From NCBI RefSeq assembly GCF_030145815.1, contig NZ_JAIXHL010000014.1, positions 1-64,000 of the forward strand: DNA of 64,000 nucleotides. The letters are read 5' to 3'. This document shows, in pieces, positions 8,028 to 17,667 of this stretch. Position numbers and translations under genes: made by a program. The stretch is from Sphingomonas sp. Its GTDB lineage: Bacteria; Pseudomonadota; Alphaproteobacteria; Sphingomonadales; Sphingomonadaceae. Positions within the stretch are counted from its first letter, which is position 1. Each line of letters starts with the position of its first letter. The notes under the pieces were generated by a model. That model was not told the DNA's origin and made no database searches. It saw only the letters and a list, made by a program, of their open reading frames with translations.

Positions 8028-8813
8028 ATGACCGAGCAGCGCGTAACCATCCATATCGCCAACGGCATCGCCGATGTTCGGCTGGCGCGGCCGGACAAGA
8101 TGAACGCGCTCGACCCGGCAATGTTCGCAGGGATCGCCGACGCGATCGATCAGCTTACCGCCACGCCCGGCCTGCGCGCGGTGGTGCTGTCGGGCGAGGG
8201 GCGCGCCTTTTGCGCCGGGCTCGACATGGCGAGCATGGCGGGCGGGGGTACCGATCTCGACATCCACGCCCGCAGCCATGGCGAGGCCAATCTGTTCCAG
8301 CAGGTCGCCTGGGGCTGGCGTACCTTGCCGGTTCCGGTGATCGCTGCGGTGCACGGCATCGCGTTTGGCGGCGGCTTCCAGATCATGTCCGGCGCGGACA
8401 TCCGTATCATGGCGCCGGACACGCGCTGCTCGATCATGGAGATGAAATGGGGCATCGTCCCCGACATGGCCGGGTTCGCGCTGTGGCGCACGACCGTGCG
8501 CGACGATGTGCTGCGCGAGCTGACCTATACCGCGCGTGAGTTCGACGCGGCGGAGGCAGCGGCGCTCGGCTTCGTCACACATCTGTCCGACGCGCCCTAT
8601 GCTGCTGCGATGGACATTGCCGCCGCGATTGCCGGGCGCAATCCCGAAGCGATCCGCGCCGCCAAACGCCTCGCCAATCTGGCCGCCGATGCCAGTACGG
8701 GGCCGATCCTGGCAGCCGAAAGCGCCGAGCAGGGCAAGCTGATGCGCTCGCCCAATCAGATGGAGGCGGTGATGGCCAATATGCAGAAGCGCACGCCGAC
8801 CTTCACCGACTGA
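8028..8813 (+). CDS. Crotonase / enoyl-CoA hydratase family protein
   Basis: A 261-aa crotonase-fold protein. It shows ADVRLARPDKMNALD, the oxyanion-hole segment SGEGRAFCAGLDM and HGIAFGGGFQI. At the position of the hydratase Glu pair the sequence reads IMEMKWGIVPDM, so one acidic residue may be absent; some crotonases of this type are hydratases, others hydrolases or isomerases. The downstream thiolase at 8881 suggests a role in beta-oxidation or a related acyl-CoA pathway. The ATG at 8028 follows GGAGC. Confidence 0.85.
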   Translation: MTEQRVTIHIANGIADVRLARPDKMNALDPAMFAGIADAIDQLTATPGLRAVVLSGEGRAFCAGLDMASMAGGGTDLDIHARSHGEANLFQQVAWGWRTLPVPVIAAVHGIAFGGGFQIMSGADIRIMAPDTRCSIMEMKWGIVPDMAGFALWRTTVRDDVLRELTYTAREFDAAEAAALGFVTHLSDAPYAAAMDIAAAIAGRNPEAIRAAKRLANLAADASTGPILAAESAEQGKLMRSPNQMEAVMANMQKRTPTFTD

Positions 8814-8880
8814 CTCTTCCAATGCAGCCCCGCGCACGATAAAGGATCGCCATACCCGATATACGAATGAGAGGATGTCC

Positions 8881-10077
8881 ATGCGCGAAGCCGCGATCGT
8901 CTCCACCGCCCGGACGGGCATTGGCAAGGCGTATCGCGGCGCGTTCAACGCGACCGAGGCGCCGGTGCTCGCCGCCCATGTGATGAACGCCGCGGTCGAG
9001 CGTGCCGGGATCGACCCGGCGCGGATCGACGACATCTTCTGGGGGGTAGGCAATCAATGGGGGACACAGGGCGGCAATGCCGGGCGCATGGCGGTGTTCG
9101 CCGCCGGACTGCCGCAGAGCGTCCCCGCCTTCACGCTCGACCGCAAGTGCGGCTCCGGCCTCACCGCGCTCGCGCTGGCGGCGCGCTCGATCATCGCGGG
9201 GGATATCGATGTCGCACTGTCCGGGGGCATGGAATCGATCAGCCTGACGGTGACCAAGGACGCGCCGCGCTTTGCCAACCAGTCGGTGCTGGCGAACGAA
9301 TCCCACGCCTACATGCCGATGATCGAGACGGCGGAGATCGTCGCCGAACGCTATGGCATCAGCCGCGAAGCGCAGGACGCCTATGCCGCGCAGAGCCAGC
9401 AGCGCGCTGAAGCCGGACTTTCCAAGGGGGCGTTCGCGGAGGAGATCGCCCCGATCACGGTCGAAAAGGCGCTGTTCGACAAGGAAGGCAACCGCACCGG
9501 GAGCGAGACGGTCACGGTGACGCAGGACGAGGGCATCCGGCCCGGCACCACCATCGAAGCGCTGGCCGGCCTCAAGACCGTGTGGAAAGACGGGCAGGTC
9601 ATCAAGGAAGGCCGCCACATCACCGCCGGCAATGCCAGCCAGCTGTCAGACGGCGCCGCCGCGCAGATCGTGATGGACCGCGCCACCGCGCAGGCCGAGG
9701 GCAAGGACATCCTCGGCATCTATCGCGGCTTTCAGGCGGCGGGCTGCGGCCCTGACGAAATGGGCATTGGCCCGATCTTCGCGATCCCCAAGCTGCTCGA
9801 CCGCGCCGGGCTGTCGGTCGCGGATATCGGCCTGTGGGAACTCAATGAGGCGTTCGCCAGCCAGTGCCTCTATTGCCGCGATCACCTCGGCATCGATCCC
9901 GACACGTACAACGTCAATGGCGGCGCGATCGCGATCGGCCATCCGTTCGGCATGACCGGCGCGCGGCTGGTCGGCCATGCGCTGATCGAAGGACGCAAGC
10001 GCGGGGTGCGCTGGGTGGTAGTGTCGATGTGCACCGCCGGCGGCATGGGCGCAGCGGGATTATTCGAGATTCCCTGA
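8881..10077 (+). CDS. Acetyl-CoA C-acyltransferase (thiolase)
   Basis: A 398-aa thiolase that cleaves or forms 3-ketoacyl-CoA. All three catalytic elements are present: the acyl-accepting Cys at about residue 90 (DRKCGSGLTALA), the His motif GGAIAIGHPFG and the C-terminal CTAGGMG. Two ATGs are possible, 8875 and 8881; 8881 is preferred because AGAGG sits at the right distance for it but overlaps the region just ahead of 8875. It lies 67 nt after the enoyl-CoA hydratase gene, on the same strand, consistent with a fatty-acid or dicarboxylate degradation unit. Confidence 0.93.
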   Translation: MREAAIVSTARTGIGKAYRGAFNATEAPVLAAHVMNAAVERAGIDPARIDDIFWGVGNQWGTQGGNAGRMAVFAAGLPQSVPAFTLDRKCGSGLTALALAARSIIAGDIDVALSGGMESISLTVTKDAPRFANQSVLANESHAYMPMIETAEIVAERYGISREAQDAYAAQSQQRAEAGLSKGAFAEEIAPITVEKALFDKEGNRTGSETVTVTQDEGIRPGTTIEALAGLKTVWKDGQVIKEGRHITAGNASQLSDGAAAQIVMDRATAQAEGKDILGIYRGFQAAGCGPDEMGIGPIFAIPKLLDRAGLSVADIGLWELNEAFASQCLYCRDHLGIDPDTYNVNGGAIAIGHPFGMTGARLVGHALIEGRKRGVRWVVVSMCTAGGMGAAGLFEIP

Positions 10078-10117
10078 CCCCTTCGACATCGCCCGAACGC
10101 TTCGCTAGACGGCACCG

Positions 10118-11029
10118 ATGCAGCTTCGTCTCGGTACCCGCGGTTCGCCGCTCGCGCTTGTTCAGGCCAATATGGTGCGCGATGCGCTGCTCGCCGCGCA
10201 TGGCTGGGCGCCGGAGCGAATCGAGATCGTGCCGATCCGCACCACGGGCGACCGTGTGCAGGACCGGCCCTTGGCCGAAATCGGCGGAAAGGCGCTGTGG
10301 ACCAAGGAACTCGACCGCGCGCTGCTCGACCGCGAGATCGACCTTGCCGTCCATTCGATGAAGGATGTCGAGACGATCCGTCCGGAGTCGATCGCCGTCG
10401 CCGCGATGCTGCCTCGCGCCGATGTGCGCGACCGGTTGATCGGAGCTGAGTCGATCGCCGCGCTGCCGCAGGGCGCACGCATCGGCACAAGCTCGCCGCG
10501 CCGCGCCGCGCAGCTGCGTCGCCTGCGCCCCGACCTGACCATCCTGTCGCTGCGCGGCAATGTCGACACGCGCCGCGCCAAGGTCGCGATGGGTGAGGTT
10601 GACGCCACTTTGCTCGCCGCCGCCGGGCTCGACCGGCTGGGCTATGGCGATGTCGGGGTGGCGATCGACATCGATCAGCTGCTCCCCGCCCCATCGCAGG
10701 GCGCGGTCGGGATCGAGGTGCGCGCCGACGATTCGACGACCCGCATCCATGTCGCCGCGATCGGCGACGCGCTGACCGAGCGCTGCGTCTGGGCCGAGCG
10801 CGCGCTGCTCGCGGCGATCAGCGGCGATTGCCATTCCCCGATCGCGGCGCTGGCGACGGTCGCGCCGGACGGGCTGCGGCTGCGCGCCGAAATCCTGCGC
10901 GAAGACGGGGCGGAGCATGTTCGCATCGACCGTAGCGGTCTCTCCGGCACCGCGGAAGAAGCGGTGGACCATGCCCAGGCGCTGCTGGCCGGTGCCTCGC
11001 CGCAGCTGCGCCGCCTGTTCGGCCATTGA
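10118..11029 (+). CDS. hemC: Porphobilinogen deaminase (hydroxymethylbilane synthase)
   Basis: HemC polymerises four porphobilinogen units into hydroxymethylbilane in heme synthesis. The 303-aa product begins LRLGTRGSPLALVQ, has the HSMKDVE and GTSSPRRAAQLR motifs, and carries the dipyrromethane-binding Cys at 238 (SGDCHSPIA). It is followed directly by hemD, with the stop and start overlapping as TGATG. Confidence 0.97.
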   Translation: MQLRLGTRGSPLALVQANMVRDALLAAHGWAPERIEIVPIRTTGDRVQDRPLAEIGGKALWTKELDRALLDREIDLAVHSMKDVETIRPESIAVAAMLPRADVRDRLIGAESIAALPQGARIGTSSPRRAAQLRRLRPDLTILSLRGNVDTRRAKVAMGEVDATLLAAAGLDRLGYGDVGVAIDIDQLLPAPSQGAVGIEVRADDSTTRIHVAAIGDALTERCVWAERALLAAISGDCHSPIAALATVAPDGLRLRAEILREDGAEHVRIDRSGLSGTAEEAVDHAQALLAGASPQLRRLFGH

Positions 11030-11700
11030 TGCGGCCGATTGCCATTCTGCGCCCGGAGCCAGGCGGAGCGGCGACTGCCGAGCGCGTGCGCGCGGCCGGA
11101 CTCGATCCGCTGGTGCTGCCGCTCTTTGCGGTTGTCCCGCTTGACTGGACCCCGCCCGATCCCGCCAGCTTCGACGCGCTGCTGCTGACCAGCGCCAATG
11201 CCGCGCGGCATGCCGGACCGGGACTGGATGTGCTCGCCCGCCTCCCGGTGCTGGCAGTGGGTCGGGAGACCGCACGCGCCTCCGAACACGCCGGTCTGCG
11301 TGTGATCGAACACGGCCAATATGGCGTCGAAACCCTGCTCGCCCGCCAGCCCTGGTCGCAGCGGCTGCTCTGGCTGGCCGGACGCGACCGGATCGCGATC
11401 GAGCATCCGGCGATCCGCGCGATCATTCCGGTCTATGCCAGCGAAACCATCGCGATCACCGGAGCGCAGGCGCTGAGCCTGTCCGGCACGGTTGCTCTGG
11501 TCCATTCCGCCCGCGCGATGCGGCAATTGGCAGCGCAGCTCGACACTCATCGCATCCCCCGCACATCGCTCCGCATCGCGGCGATCAGCGCGCGCGCCGC
11601 CGATGCCGATGGGCGCGGATGGGACCGCGTTGCCATAGCCCCCCGGCCCGACGACACCGCACTGATCGAAGTTGCGCAGCGGCTGGCGATTGACCCTTGA
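11029..11700 (+). CDS. hemD: Uroporphyrinogen-III synthase
   Basis: HemD cyclises hydroxymethylbilane with inversion of ring D. The 223-aa protein is divergent, as is normal for this family. It opens RPIAILRPEPGG and has the DALLLTSANAARH and LWLAGRDR segments, and the two-domain length is right. The ATG at 11029 overlaps the hemC stop; a TTG one codon upstream is the alternative. Position after hemC supports the call more than sequence identity does. Confidence 0.92.
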   Translation: MRPIAILRPEPGGAATAERVRAAGLDPLVLPLFAVVPLDWTPPDPASFDALLLTSANAARHAGPGLDVLARLPVLAVGRETARASEHAGLRVIEHGQYGVETLLARQPWSQRLLWLAGRDRIAIEHPAIRAIIPVYASETIAITGAQALSLSGTVALVHSARAMRQLAAQLDTHRIPRTSLRIAAISARAADADGRGWDRVAIAPRPDDTALIEVAQRLAIDP

Positions 11701-11724
11701 GCGCATCGGGAGAATAAGCAGGCC

Positions 11725-12594
11725 ATGACCCCCGACGCTCCGGTTCCCACCGCCCCCGCGCGCGGCAATTCCATGACGATGATTCTGGTGGCGGGGCTGA
11801 TTGCCTTCATCGCCGGCCTGGCGGTGATGGCGGTCGTGTACCGCGCTGGCGACTGGTGGGGCCAACCCGCCGTCGCGCCTGCCACAGTCGTCCAGCCGCC
11901 GATCTCCGCCGCGCCCGTCACCGCGCCGGGCATGGATGTCGCCACGCTGGCGGCACGCGAACAGGCGCTCGCTGCGCGGCTCGAATCGCTCGATGCGCGG
12001 CTCAAGGCGACCGACGCCGACGCCCGCGTCGCGGCCAGCTATGCCGGGCGCGCCGAAGCGATGATGCTGGTGTTCGGTGCCCGCCGCGCGTTGGAACGCG
12101 GACAGGAGCTCGGCATCGTCGCAGGTGAACTGCGCCGCCGACTCGGCGCGGCGGAGCCCAACGCGGTGGCGACCGTCGTCTCCGCCTCGGGCGAGCCGAT
12201 CACGCTGGAGGATCTGCGCGTCGCATTCGACCAGATCGCCCCGCGCCTGTCGACGTCACAGCCCGACGATGGCTGGCTGAGCGCGATCCAGCGCGAGCTG
12301 TCCACGCTCGTCATCATCCGCAAACAGGACGCCCCCAGCCCCCACCCGCGCGAGCGGCTGGCGCGCGCGCGTCGTCTGCTGGGACAGGGGCATGTCGAGG
12401 CCGCGCTGGCCGAAGTGTCGCGCCTGCCCGGCGCACAGGGCGCGGAGAGCTGGATGGCGGCAGCGGGCCGCTACATCGCGACGCGCCGCGCGCTCGACAC
12501 GCTTGAGGATGCCGCAATCGAGGGCAAGGCACAGCCGGCGGCAGGCGCGACCGCGCCAGCTGCGCCCGCACAAAAAACCGTTCAGGGAGAGTAA
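11725..12594 (+). CDS. Mic60/mitofilin-like inner membrane protein
   Basis: A 289-aa protein with one N-terminal membrane helix (about 18-41), a Pro/Ala-rich linker, a short coiled coil (about 75-105, [19 protein letters not shown]) and a helical C-terminal domain ending in [19 protein letters not shown]. Position directly after hemC-hemD is the known place of alphaproteobacterial Mic60 homologues (COG4223), the relatives of mitochondrial mitofilin, which shape cristae and intracytoplasmic membranes. The coiled coil is short for that family. Function in this organism is inferred from context only. Confidence 0.7.
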   Translation: MTPDAPVPTAPARGNSMTMILVAGLIAFIAGLAVMAVVYRAGDWWGQPAVAPATVVQPPISAAPVTAPGMDVATLAAREQALAARLESLDARLKATDADARVAASYAGRAEAMMLVFGARRALERGQELGIVAGELRRRLGAAEPNAVATVVSASGEPITLEDLRVAFDQIAPRLSTSQPDDGWLSAIQRELSTLVIIRKQDAPSPHPRERLARARRLLGQGHVEAALAEVSRLPGAQGAESWMAAAGRYIATRRALDTLEDAAIEGKAQPAAGATAPAAPAQKTVQGE

Positions 12595-12595
12595 G

Positions 12596-13780
12596 ATGGC
12601 CGAGATGGGCCGGTTCGACTGGCAGGATCCGTTCGCGCTCGACGCACAGCTGACCGACGAAGAACGGATGGTCCGCGACGCCGCGCGCGCCTATGCGCAG
12701 GAACAGCTGCTGCCGCGCGTCACCCGCGCATTTCTGGACGAATCGTTCGACCGCGAAATCATGCGCGAAATGGGCCAGCTCGGCCTGCTCGGCCCGACGA
12801 TTCCCGAAACCTATGGCGGCGCAGGCCTTGGCTATGTCGCCTATGGCCTGGTCGCGCGTGAGGTGGAGGCGGTCGATTCGGGCTATCGCAGCGCGATGAG
12901 CGTGCAGTCGAGCCTCGTCATGCACCCGATTCATGCGTACGGCACCGAGGAGCAGAAGCGGAAATATCTGCCCAAGCTCGCCAGCGGCGAATGGGTCGGC
13001 TGTTTCGGCCTGACCGAGCCCGATGCCGGCAGCGATCCCGCAGGGATGCGCACCCGCGCGACGAAGATCGACGGCGGATACAAGCTGACCGGGTCCAAGA
13101 TGTGGATCACCAATTCGCCGATCGCCGATGTCTTCGTCGTCTGGGCCAAAAGCGACGCACATGGCGGCGGGATCAAGGGCTTCGTCCTCGAAAAGAGGAT
13201 GAAGGGCCTTTCGGCGCCCAAGATCGAGGGCAAGCTGAGCCTGCGCGCATCGATCACCGGCGAGATCGTGATGGACGGCGTGGAAGTGGGTGAAGACGCG
13301 CTGCTGCCCGAAGTTCAGGGGCTCCAGGGTCCATTCGGCTGCCTCAACCGCGCACGCTATGGCATCGCGTGGGGCACGATGGGCGCCGCTGAAGCCTGCA
13401 TGCAGGCCGCCCGTCAATATACGCTCGACCGTCACCAGTTCGGCCGCCCGCTCGCCGCGACCCAGCTGGTGCAGCTGAAGCTCGCAAACATGGAGACCGA
13501 GATCGCGCTCGGCCTGCAGGCTGCACTGCGCGCAGGCCGGATGTTCGACGAGGGCACGCTGTCACCCGAGGCGATCAGCATCATCAAACGCAACAATTGC
13601 GGCAAGGCGCTCGATATCGCCCGCGTCGCGCGCGACATGCATGGCGGCAACGGCATCTCTGCCGAATTCCATGTGATGCGCCACGCGATCAACCTCGAAA
13701 CGGTCAACACCTATGAGGGCACGCACGACGTCCACGGCCTGCTCCTCGGTCGCGCGATCACGGGCATCGCTGCGTTCTGA
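12596..13780 (+). CDS. gcdH: Acyl-CoA dehydrogenase, glutaryl-CoA dehydrogenase type
   Basis: A 394-aa flavoprotein. FAD and substrate motifs are present ([28 protein letters not shown]), and the C-terminal [18 protein letters not shown] carries the catalytic Glu at about residue 374. This C-terminus is characteristic of glutaryl-CoA dehydrogenase, which oxidises and decarboxylates glutaryl-CoA to crotonyl-CoA. ATG at 12596 follows GGGAGA and lies one base after the preceding stop. The class III CoA-transferase two genes downstream could supply glutaryl-CoA. Confidence 0.88.
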   Translation: MAEMGRFDWQDPFALDAQLTDEERMVRDAARAYAQEQLLPRVTRAFLDESFDREIMREMGQLGLLGPTIPETYGGAGLGYVAYGLVAREVEAVDSGYRSAMSVQSSLVMHPIHAYGTEEQKRKYLPKLASGEWVGCFGLTEPDAGSDPAGMRTRATKIDGGYKLTGSKMWITNSPIADVFVVWAKSDAHGGGIKGFVLEKRMKGLSAPKIEGKLSLRASITGEIVMDGVEVGEDALLPEVQGLQGPFGCLNRARYGIAWGTMGAAEACMQAARQYTLDRHQFGRPLAATQLVQLKLANMETEIALGLQAALRAGRMFDEGTLSPEAISIIKRNNCGKALDIARVARDMHGGNGISAEFHVMRHAINLETVNTYEGTHDVHGLLLGRAITGIAAF

Positions 13781-14298
13781 TGGAGCCGGATCGGCAGCCG
13801 CTCCTCGACGGCGAACTGGTCACGATTCGCCCTCTCCAAGAGGGTGATTGGGACGCCCTCTTCGCCGTTGCGTCGGACCCGCTGATCTGGGAACTCCACC
13901 CGGCTAACGACCGCTGGCAGGAACCGGTGTTCCGCAAATTCTTCGACGACGCGCTGGCGTGTGGCGGTGGACTCGCGATCCTCGACAAGGCAACCGGCGC
14001 GGTCATCGGGTCGAGCCGCTATGACTGCTGGGTGCCGGACGAAGACGAGATCGAGATAGGCTGGACCTTCATCGCGCGGAGCCATTGGGGCGGCACCTAT
14101 AACCGCGAGATCAAGCGGCTGATGCTCGACCATATCCACCGCTTCGTGAATCGCGTCGTGTTCATCGTCGGGCAGGACAATCTGCGCTCGCGCGGCGCGA
14201 TGGAGAAGATCGGCGGGCGCCTGATCCCCGGTCGCACCCATCGCGGCGGCGGAAAATCCTTCCCCGACCATGTCGTCTACGAGATTTGCCGCGCATGA
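13780..14298 (+). CDS. GNAT-family N-acetyltransferase
   Basis: A 172-aa protein of the RimJ/RimL-like GNAT group. It begins with a typical [20 protein letters not shown] segment and continues with [21 protein letters not shown], the acetyl-CoA-binding region, and [17 protein letters not shown] near the end. The ATG overlaps the stop of gcdH (TGATG), and its stop overlaps the start of the CoA-transferase (ATGA), so it is co-translated with both. The substrate is unknown; a link with glutarate metabolism is only positional. Confidence 0.85.
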   Translation: MEPDRQPLLDGELVTIRPLQEGDWDALFAVASDPLIWELHPANDRWQEPVFRKFFDDALACGGGLAILDKATGAVIGSSRYDCWVPDEDEIEIGWTFIARSHWGGTYNREIKRLMLDHIHRFVNRVVFIVGQDNLRSRGAMEKIGGRLIPGRTHRGGGKSFPDHVVYEICRA

Positions 14299-15413
14299 AG
14301 CCGCTCGCCGGGGTCAAGGTGGTCGAACTCGCCCGCATCCTTGCCGGGCCGTGGTGCGGGCAGCTGCTCGCCGATCTGGGGGCAGAGGTGATCAAGGTCG
14401 AGCGCCCCGGCGCCGGCGACGACACCCGCCACTGGGGGCCACCCTTCCTGCATGACAGCGAAGGGGTAAGCCGCGACGCCGCTTATTACCACTCGGCCAA
14501 TCGCGGGAAGACCGCCCGCTTCATCGATATCACAACCCCGGAGGGTCAGGCCGAAGTTCGCGCACTGGTCGCCGACGCCGATGTCGTGATCGAAAACTAC
14601 AAGGTCGGCGGGCTAATCAAATATGGCCTCGACCATGCCAGCCTGAGCGCACTCAACCCGCGCCTGATCACCTGTTCGATCACCGGCTTTGGCCAGACCG
14701 GTCCCTATGCCCACCGCGCTGGCTATGATTTCATCATTCAGGGGATGGGCGGGATCATGTCGCTGACCGGCGAACCCGATGGCGCGCCGCAAAAGGCCGG
14801 GATCGCCTATGCCGACATCTTCACCGGCGTCTATTCCGCCGTCGCGATCCTCGCCGTGCTGCGTCAGCGGGATGCGACGGGAGTTGGCGCGCATATCGAC
14901 ATGGCGCTGCTCGACACCCAGGTCGCAGTGCTCGCCAACCAGGCGCTGAACTGGATGGCCAACCCGGCCAAGGTCCCGCACCGCATGGGCAATGGTCACG
15001 CCAACCTCGCCCCCTATCAAGCGTTTACGGCCCGCGACGGCGACCTGATCATCGCGGTGGGCAATGACGGCCAGTTCCGCAAGCTGTGCACCGTCCTCGG
15101 CCTCCCCCTGGCCGACGATCCCGATTTCGCGACCAATCCCGCGCGCGTGCGCAACCGCGCGCGCCTGATCGCACCGATTCAGGCGGCAGTTGCCGATTGG
15201 ACCAAACAGGCGCTGTCCGATGCGCTCGAGGCACAGGGCGTCCCCGCCGGGCCGATCAACACCGTGGACGAGGTGTTCGCCGACCCGCAGGTGATCGCAC
15301 GCGGCATGCAGATCGCGGCGGAGGGCCTTCCGGGCGTTGCCAGCCCGATCGTGATCGACGGGCAGCGCATGGTGTCCGACCGCGCCAGCCCGGCGCGACC
15401 GGTGGAGGATTAA
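14295..15413 (+). CDS. Class III CoA-transferase (CaiB/BaiF family)
   Basis: A 372-aa family III CoA-transferase. It opens [19 protein letters not shown], has LGAEVIKVERPGAGDDTR, and carries the catalytic Asp at about residue 174 (IAYADIFTGVYS). Pairing with glutaryl-CoA dehydrogenase suggests a succinyl-CoA:glutarate CoA-transferase, as in animal SUGCT, but the specificity is inferred from context. The ATG at 14295 overlaps the GNAT stop codon (ATGA); a TTG lies three codons upstream. Confidence 0.88.
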   Translation: MKPLAGVKVVELARILAGPWCGQLLADLGAEVIKVERPGAGDDTRHWGPPFLHDSEGVSRDAAYYHSANRGKTARFIDITTPEGQAEVRALVADADVVIENYKVGGLIKYGLDHASLSALNPRLITCSITGFGQTGPYAHRAGYDFIIQGMGGIMSLTGEPDGAPQKAGIAYADIFTGVYSAVAILAVLRQRDATGVGAHIDMALLDTQVAVLANQALNWMANPAKVPHRMGNGHANLAPYQAFTARDGDLIIAVGNDGQFRKLCTVLGLPLADDPDFATNPARVRNRARLIAPIQAAVADWTKQALSDALEAQGVPAGPINTVDEVFADPQVIARGMQIAAEGLPGVASPIVIDGQRMVSDRASPARPVED

Positions 15414-15414
15414 G

Positions 15415-16587
15415 CTGCCCCCGCTGGATATCGCGGTGGCAGGATGCGGCACTGCCGGGCTGGCCGCAGCCTTGCTGCTCCACCGCGACGGTCATCGCGT
15501 CACACTGTTCGAGCGCTTTGAAAGCCCCCGCCCGCTCGGTTCGGGCCTGCTGATCCAGCCGACCGGGCAGGCTGTTCTGCGCGCGCTGGGACTGGAGGCA
15601 GAGCTGATCACGCGTGGCGCGTCGGTCACAAGGCTGATCGGCCATGCCGGGAAGCACTGCGTGCTCGACGTGCGCTATGCCGCATTGAAGCACTGTGGCG
15701 TCGGGATCGGCGTGCACCGGGCAACGCTGTTCGCGATCCTTCACGATGCCGTGCTGGCCGAGGGGATCGAAATCCAAGCCGGTCGTGCGATCACGGCGTG
15801 CGCGGACGGTCGGCTGCACTTCGCGGATGGCCCGCAGACCGCGCGGTTCGACCTGATCGTCGATGCGATGGGCAGCCGCTCCCCGCTCGTCCCCGCGACG
15901 CGTCCGTTGGCGTTCGGCGCGCTGTGGGCCGATCTCGACTGGGCGGGCGACTTCATCCCCGATGCGCTCCAGCAACGCTATCGCCGCGCCAGCGTGATGA
16001 CCGGCGTGCTGCCGATCGGAACGCCGCGCCATGCGACGGGGCCGCGCGCGGCGCTGTTCTGGTCGCTGCGCGGTGATCGCCTCGCCGACTGGCGCGCGAC
16101 CGGCCTCGCTGCATGGAAGGACGAGCTGCTGGCGCTTTGGCCCGCGACCGCGCCGCTGCTCGACCAGATCACCGATCCCGACCAGCTGACCTTTGCCAGC
16201 TACGCGCACCGCACCTTGCGCCAGCCGGTCGAACCCGGCCTGATCCATCTCGGCGATTCCTGGCATTCGACCAGCCCGCAGCTGGGGCAGGGCGCGAACA
16301 TGGCGTTGCTCGACGCCTATGCCCTCGCATTGGGTCTACGGCGCGCGCGCACCCTGCCCGATGCGCTCGCCGAAACCATCCGCCTGCGTCGCGACCAGAT
16401 TCAACTCTATCAGCTGCTCAGTCGTTTGCTGACCCCGGTCTATCAGTCCGATGGCGCTGCGATCCCCTGGCTGCGCGACCGGGTAATGGGGCCTGTGTCG
16501 AAGCTGTGGCCGCTTACTGCGGCACAGGCGGCGTTGGTCAGCGGGGCGGTGGGTCACCCGCTCGCCCGCCTTGGACTCGCCTTCTGA
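15415..16587 (+). CDS. FAD-dependent monooxygenase-like oxidoreductase, probable CTG start
   Basis: A 390-aa protein (383 aa from the GTG at 15436) of the PHBH/salicylate-hydroxylase-like flavoprotein fold. The N-terminus has the Rossmann GxGxxG motif (VAGCGTAGLAAALLL), an acidic end to the second strand (VTLFERFE), and the second FAD motif GLIHLGDSWHSTSPQLGQG. Starting at GTG would remove the first residues of the FAD-binding strand. CTG at 15415 restores them (LDIAVAGCG) and has a perfect GGAGG six bases upstream, so CTG is preferred. The substrate is unknown. It lies right after the CoA-transferase. Confidence 0.8.
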   Translation: MPPLDIAVAGCGTAGLAAALLLHRDGHRVTLFERFESPRPLGSGLLIQPTGQAVLRALGLEAELITRGASVTRLIGHAGKHCVLDVRYAALKHCGVGIGVHRATLFAILHDAVLAEGIEIQAGRAITACADGRLHFADGPQTARFDLIVDAMGSRSPLVPATRPLAFGALWADLDWAGDFIPDALQQRYRRASVMTGVLPIGTPRHATGPRAALFWSLRGDRLADWRATGLAAWKDELLALWPATAPLLDQITDPDQLTFASYAHRTLRQPVEPGLIHLGDSWHSTSPQLGQGANMALLDAYALALGLRRARTLPDALAETIRLRRDQIQLYQLLSRLLTPVYQSDGAAIPWLRDRVMGPVSKLWPLTAAQAALVSGAVGHPLARLGLAF

Positions 16588-17623
16588 TCCAGTTGCGCAG
16601 CGCCCCGGTGTGCGCCTCGGTCCGCGCCGCGAACAGCCACGCCGCGGCGAGCGCCAGTATCAGAATCGCCACTACTGCCAACACAGCCTCACCCCCGGGC
16701 GCCAGCCGCGCGTCGCCGACGATCCACCCCGCCGCCAGCGCAATCAATGGGAAGTGGATCGCATAGAGCGAGAAGCTCGCCTGTGCACCAAAGCTGGCGA
16801 GCGGGCGCAAAGCGGCGATGCGGGGCGGATCACTGCGCAGCAGTGTAAACAGGAACAGCGCGAAGCTGGCAGCCTCGATCGGATCCTCGACCCCGAAATC
16901 ACCCGTCCGCCCCCATAGCAATGCGGCGAGGCAAAGCAGCCCGGCCGGAACCGGCGTCCAGCGCGGCAGGCGCAAATCCGGCCAGCGCCGCTCCGCGCCA
17001 AGCAACGCCGCGCCGCACAGCCAGCTGAGGAAGCCGAGCGCGATCTCCGGATTGGCGAACGCGATTCCCAACGTCGCCAGCGCAATGCCGGGCCGCCGAT
17101 AGCGCAGCGCCAGCCAGAGCGCCGGAAACCACAGATAATACCAGAATTCGAACGCCAGGCTCCACAACGGCCCGTTGCTGCCAAAGGGGGGGACGATCAG
17201 ATGCTGCAGGAACAGCAGATTGCCGACCAGCGCGCGCAGCGTCAGCGATTGCGACAGATCCTGCGTGAACACCCACGCGCCCGTCAGCCCATAGTGCGTG
17301 GGCAGCTCCCGCAGATGATAGCCGATCCAATCGAGCATTCCGCCCAACATGAGGGCCGGGACCAGCACGATCCCCAACCGCGCGACCCGGTCGATCAGAT
17401 AATCGTCCCAGCGCCAACCCCGCTCGGCCCGCGCCGACACGCTGCGCGCGATCCAGTATCCGCTGAGCACAAAGAACAAAATCACCGCCGAATGCGCGAA
17501 CCCGGCAAGGAAATAGCCGAAATTGACCAGCACCGACGCGGTCGGCCGGTAATCCTCAACCAGCAGCCCCCACAAATGCCCGAACGCGACCGTCACCGCG
17601 AGCACCGCGCGCATCGCATCCAT
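16538..17623 (-). CDS. Acyltransferase 3 family membrane protein
   Basis: A polytopic membrane protein of about 361 aa with roughly ten hydrophobic segments, of the family that O-acylates sugars on cell-surface glycans. The N-terminal MDAMRAVLAVTVAFGHLW carries the family's conserved H, and LFFVLSGYWIARS and NGPLWSLAFEFWYYL are the family signatures. The start is uncertain: ATG at 17623 has no good ribosome-binding site, and an upstream CTG near 17665 would add FH before MDAMR as in other members. The 3' end overlaps the convergent flavoprotein gene by 50 nt. Confidence 0.85.
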   Translation of the reverse strand: MDAMRAVLAVTVAFGHLWGLLVEDYRPTASVLVNFGYFLAGFAHSAVILFFVLSGYWIARSVSARAERGWRWDDYLIDRVARLGIVLVPALMLGGMLDWIGYHLRELPTHYGLTGAWVFTQDLSQSLTLRALVGNLLFLQHLIVPPFGSNGPLWSLAFEFWYYLWFPALWLALRYRRPGIALATLGIAFANPEIALGFLSWLCGAALLGAERRWPDLRLPRWTPVPAGLLCLAALLWGRTGDFGVEDPIEAASFALFLFTLLRSDPPRIAALRPLASFGAQASFSLYAIHFPLIALAAGWIVGDARLAPGGEAVLAVVAILILALAAAWLFAARTEAHTGALRNWIRRRVQGGRAGDPPPR

Positions 17624-17667
17624 ATGGAACCACGCTGCGGGCGGCGCAGACTGTTCCCCGGTCGCGT

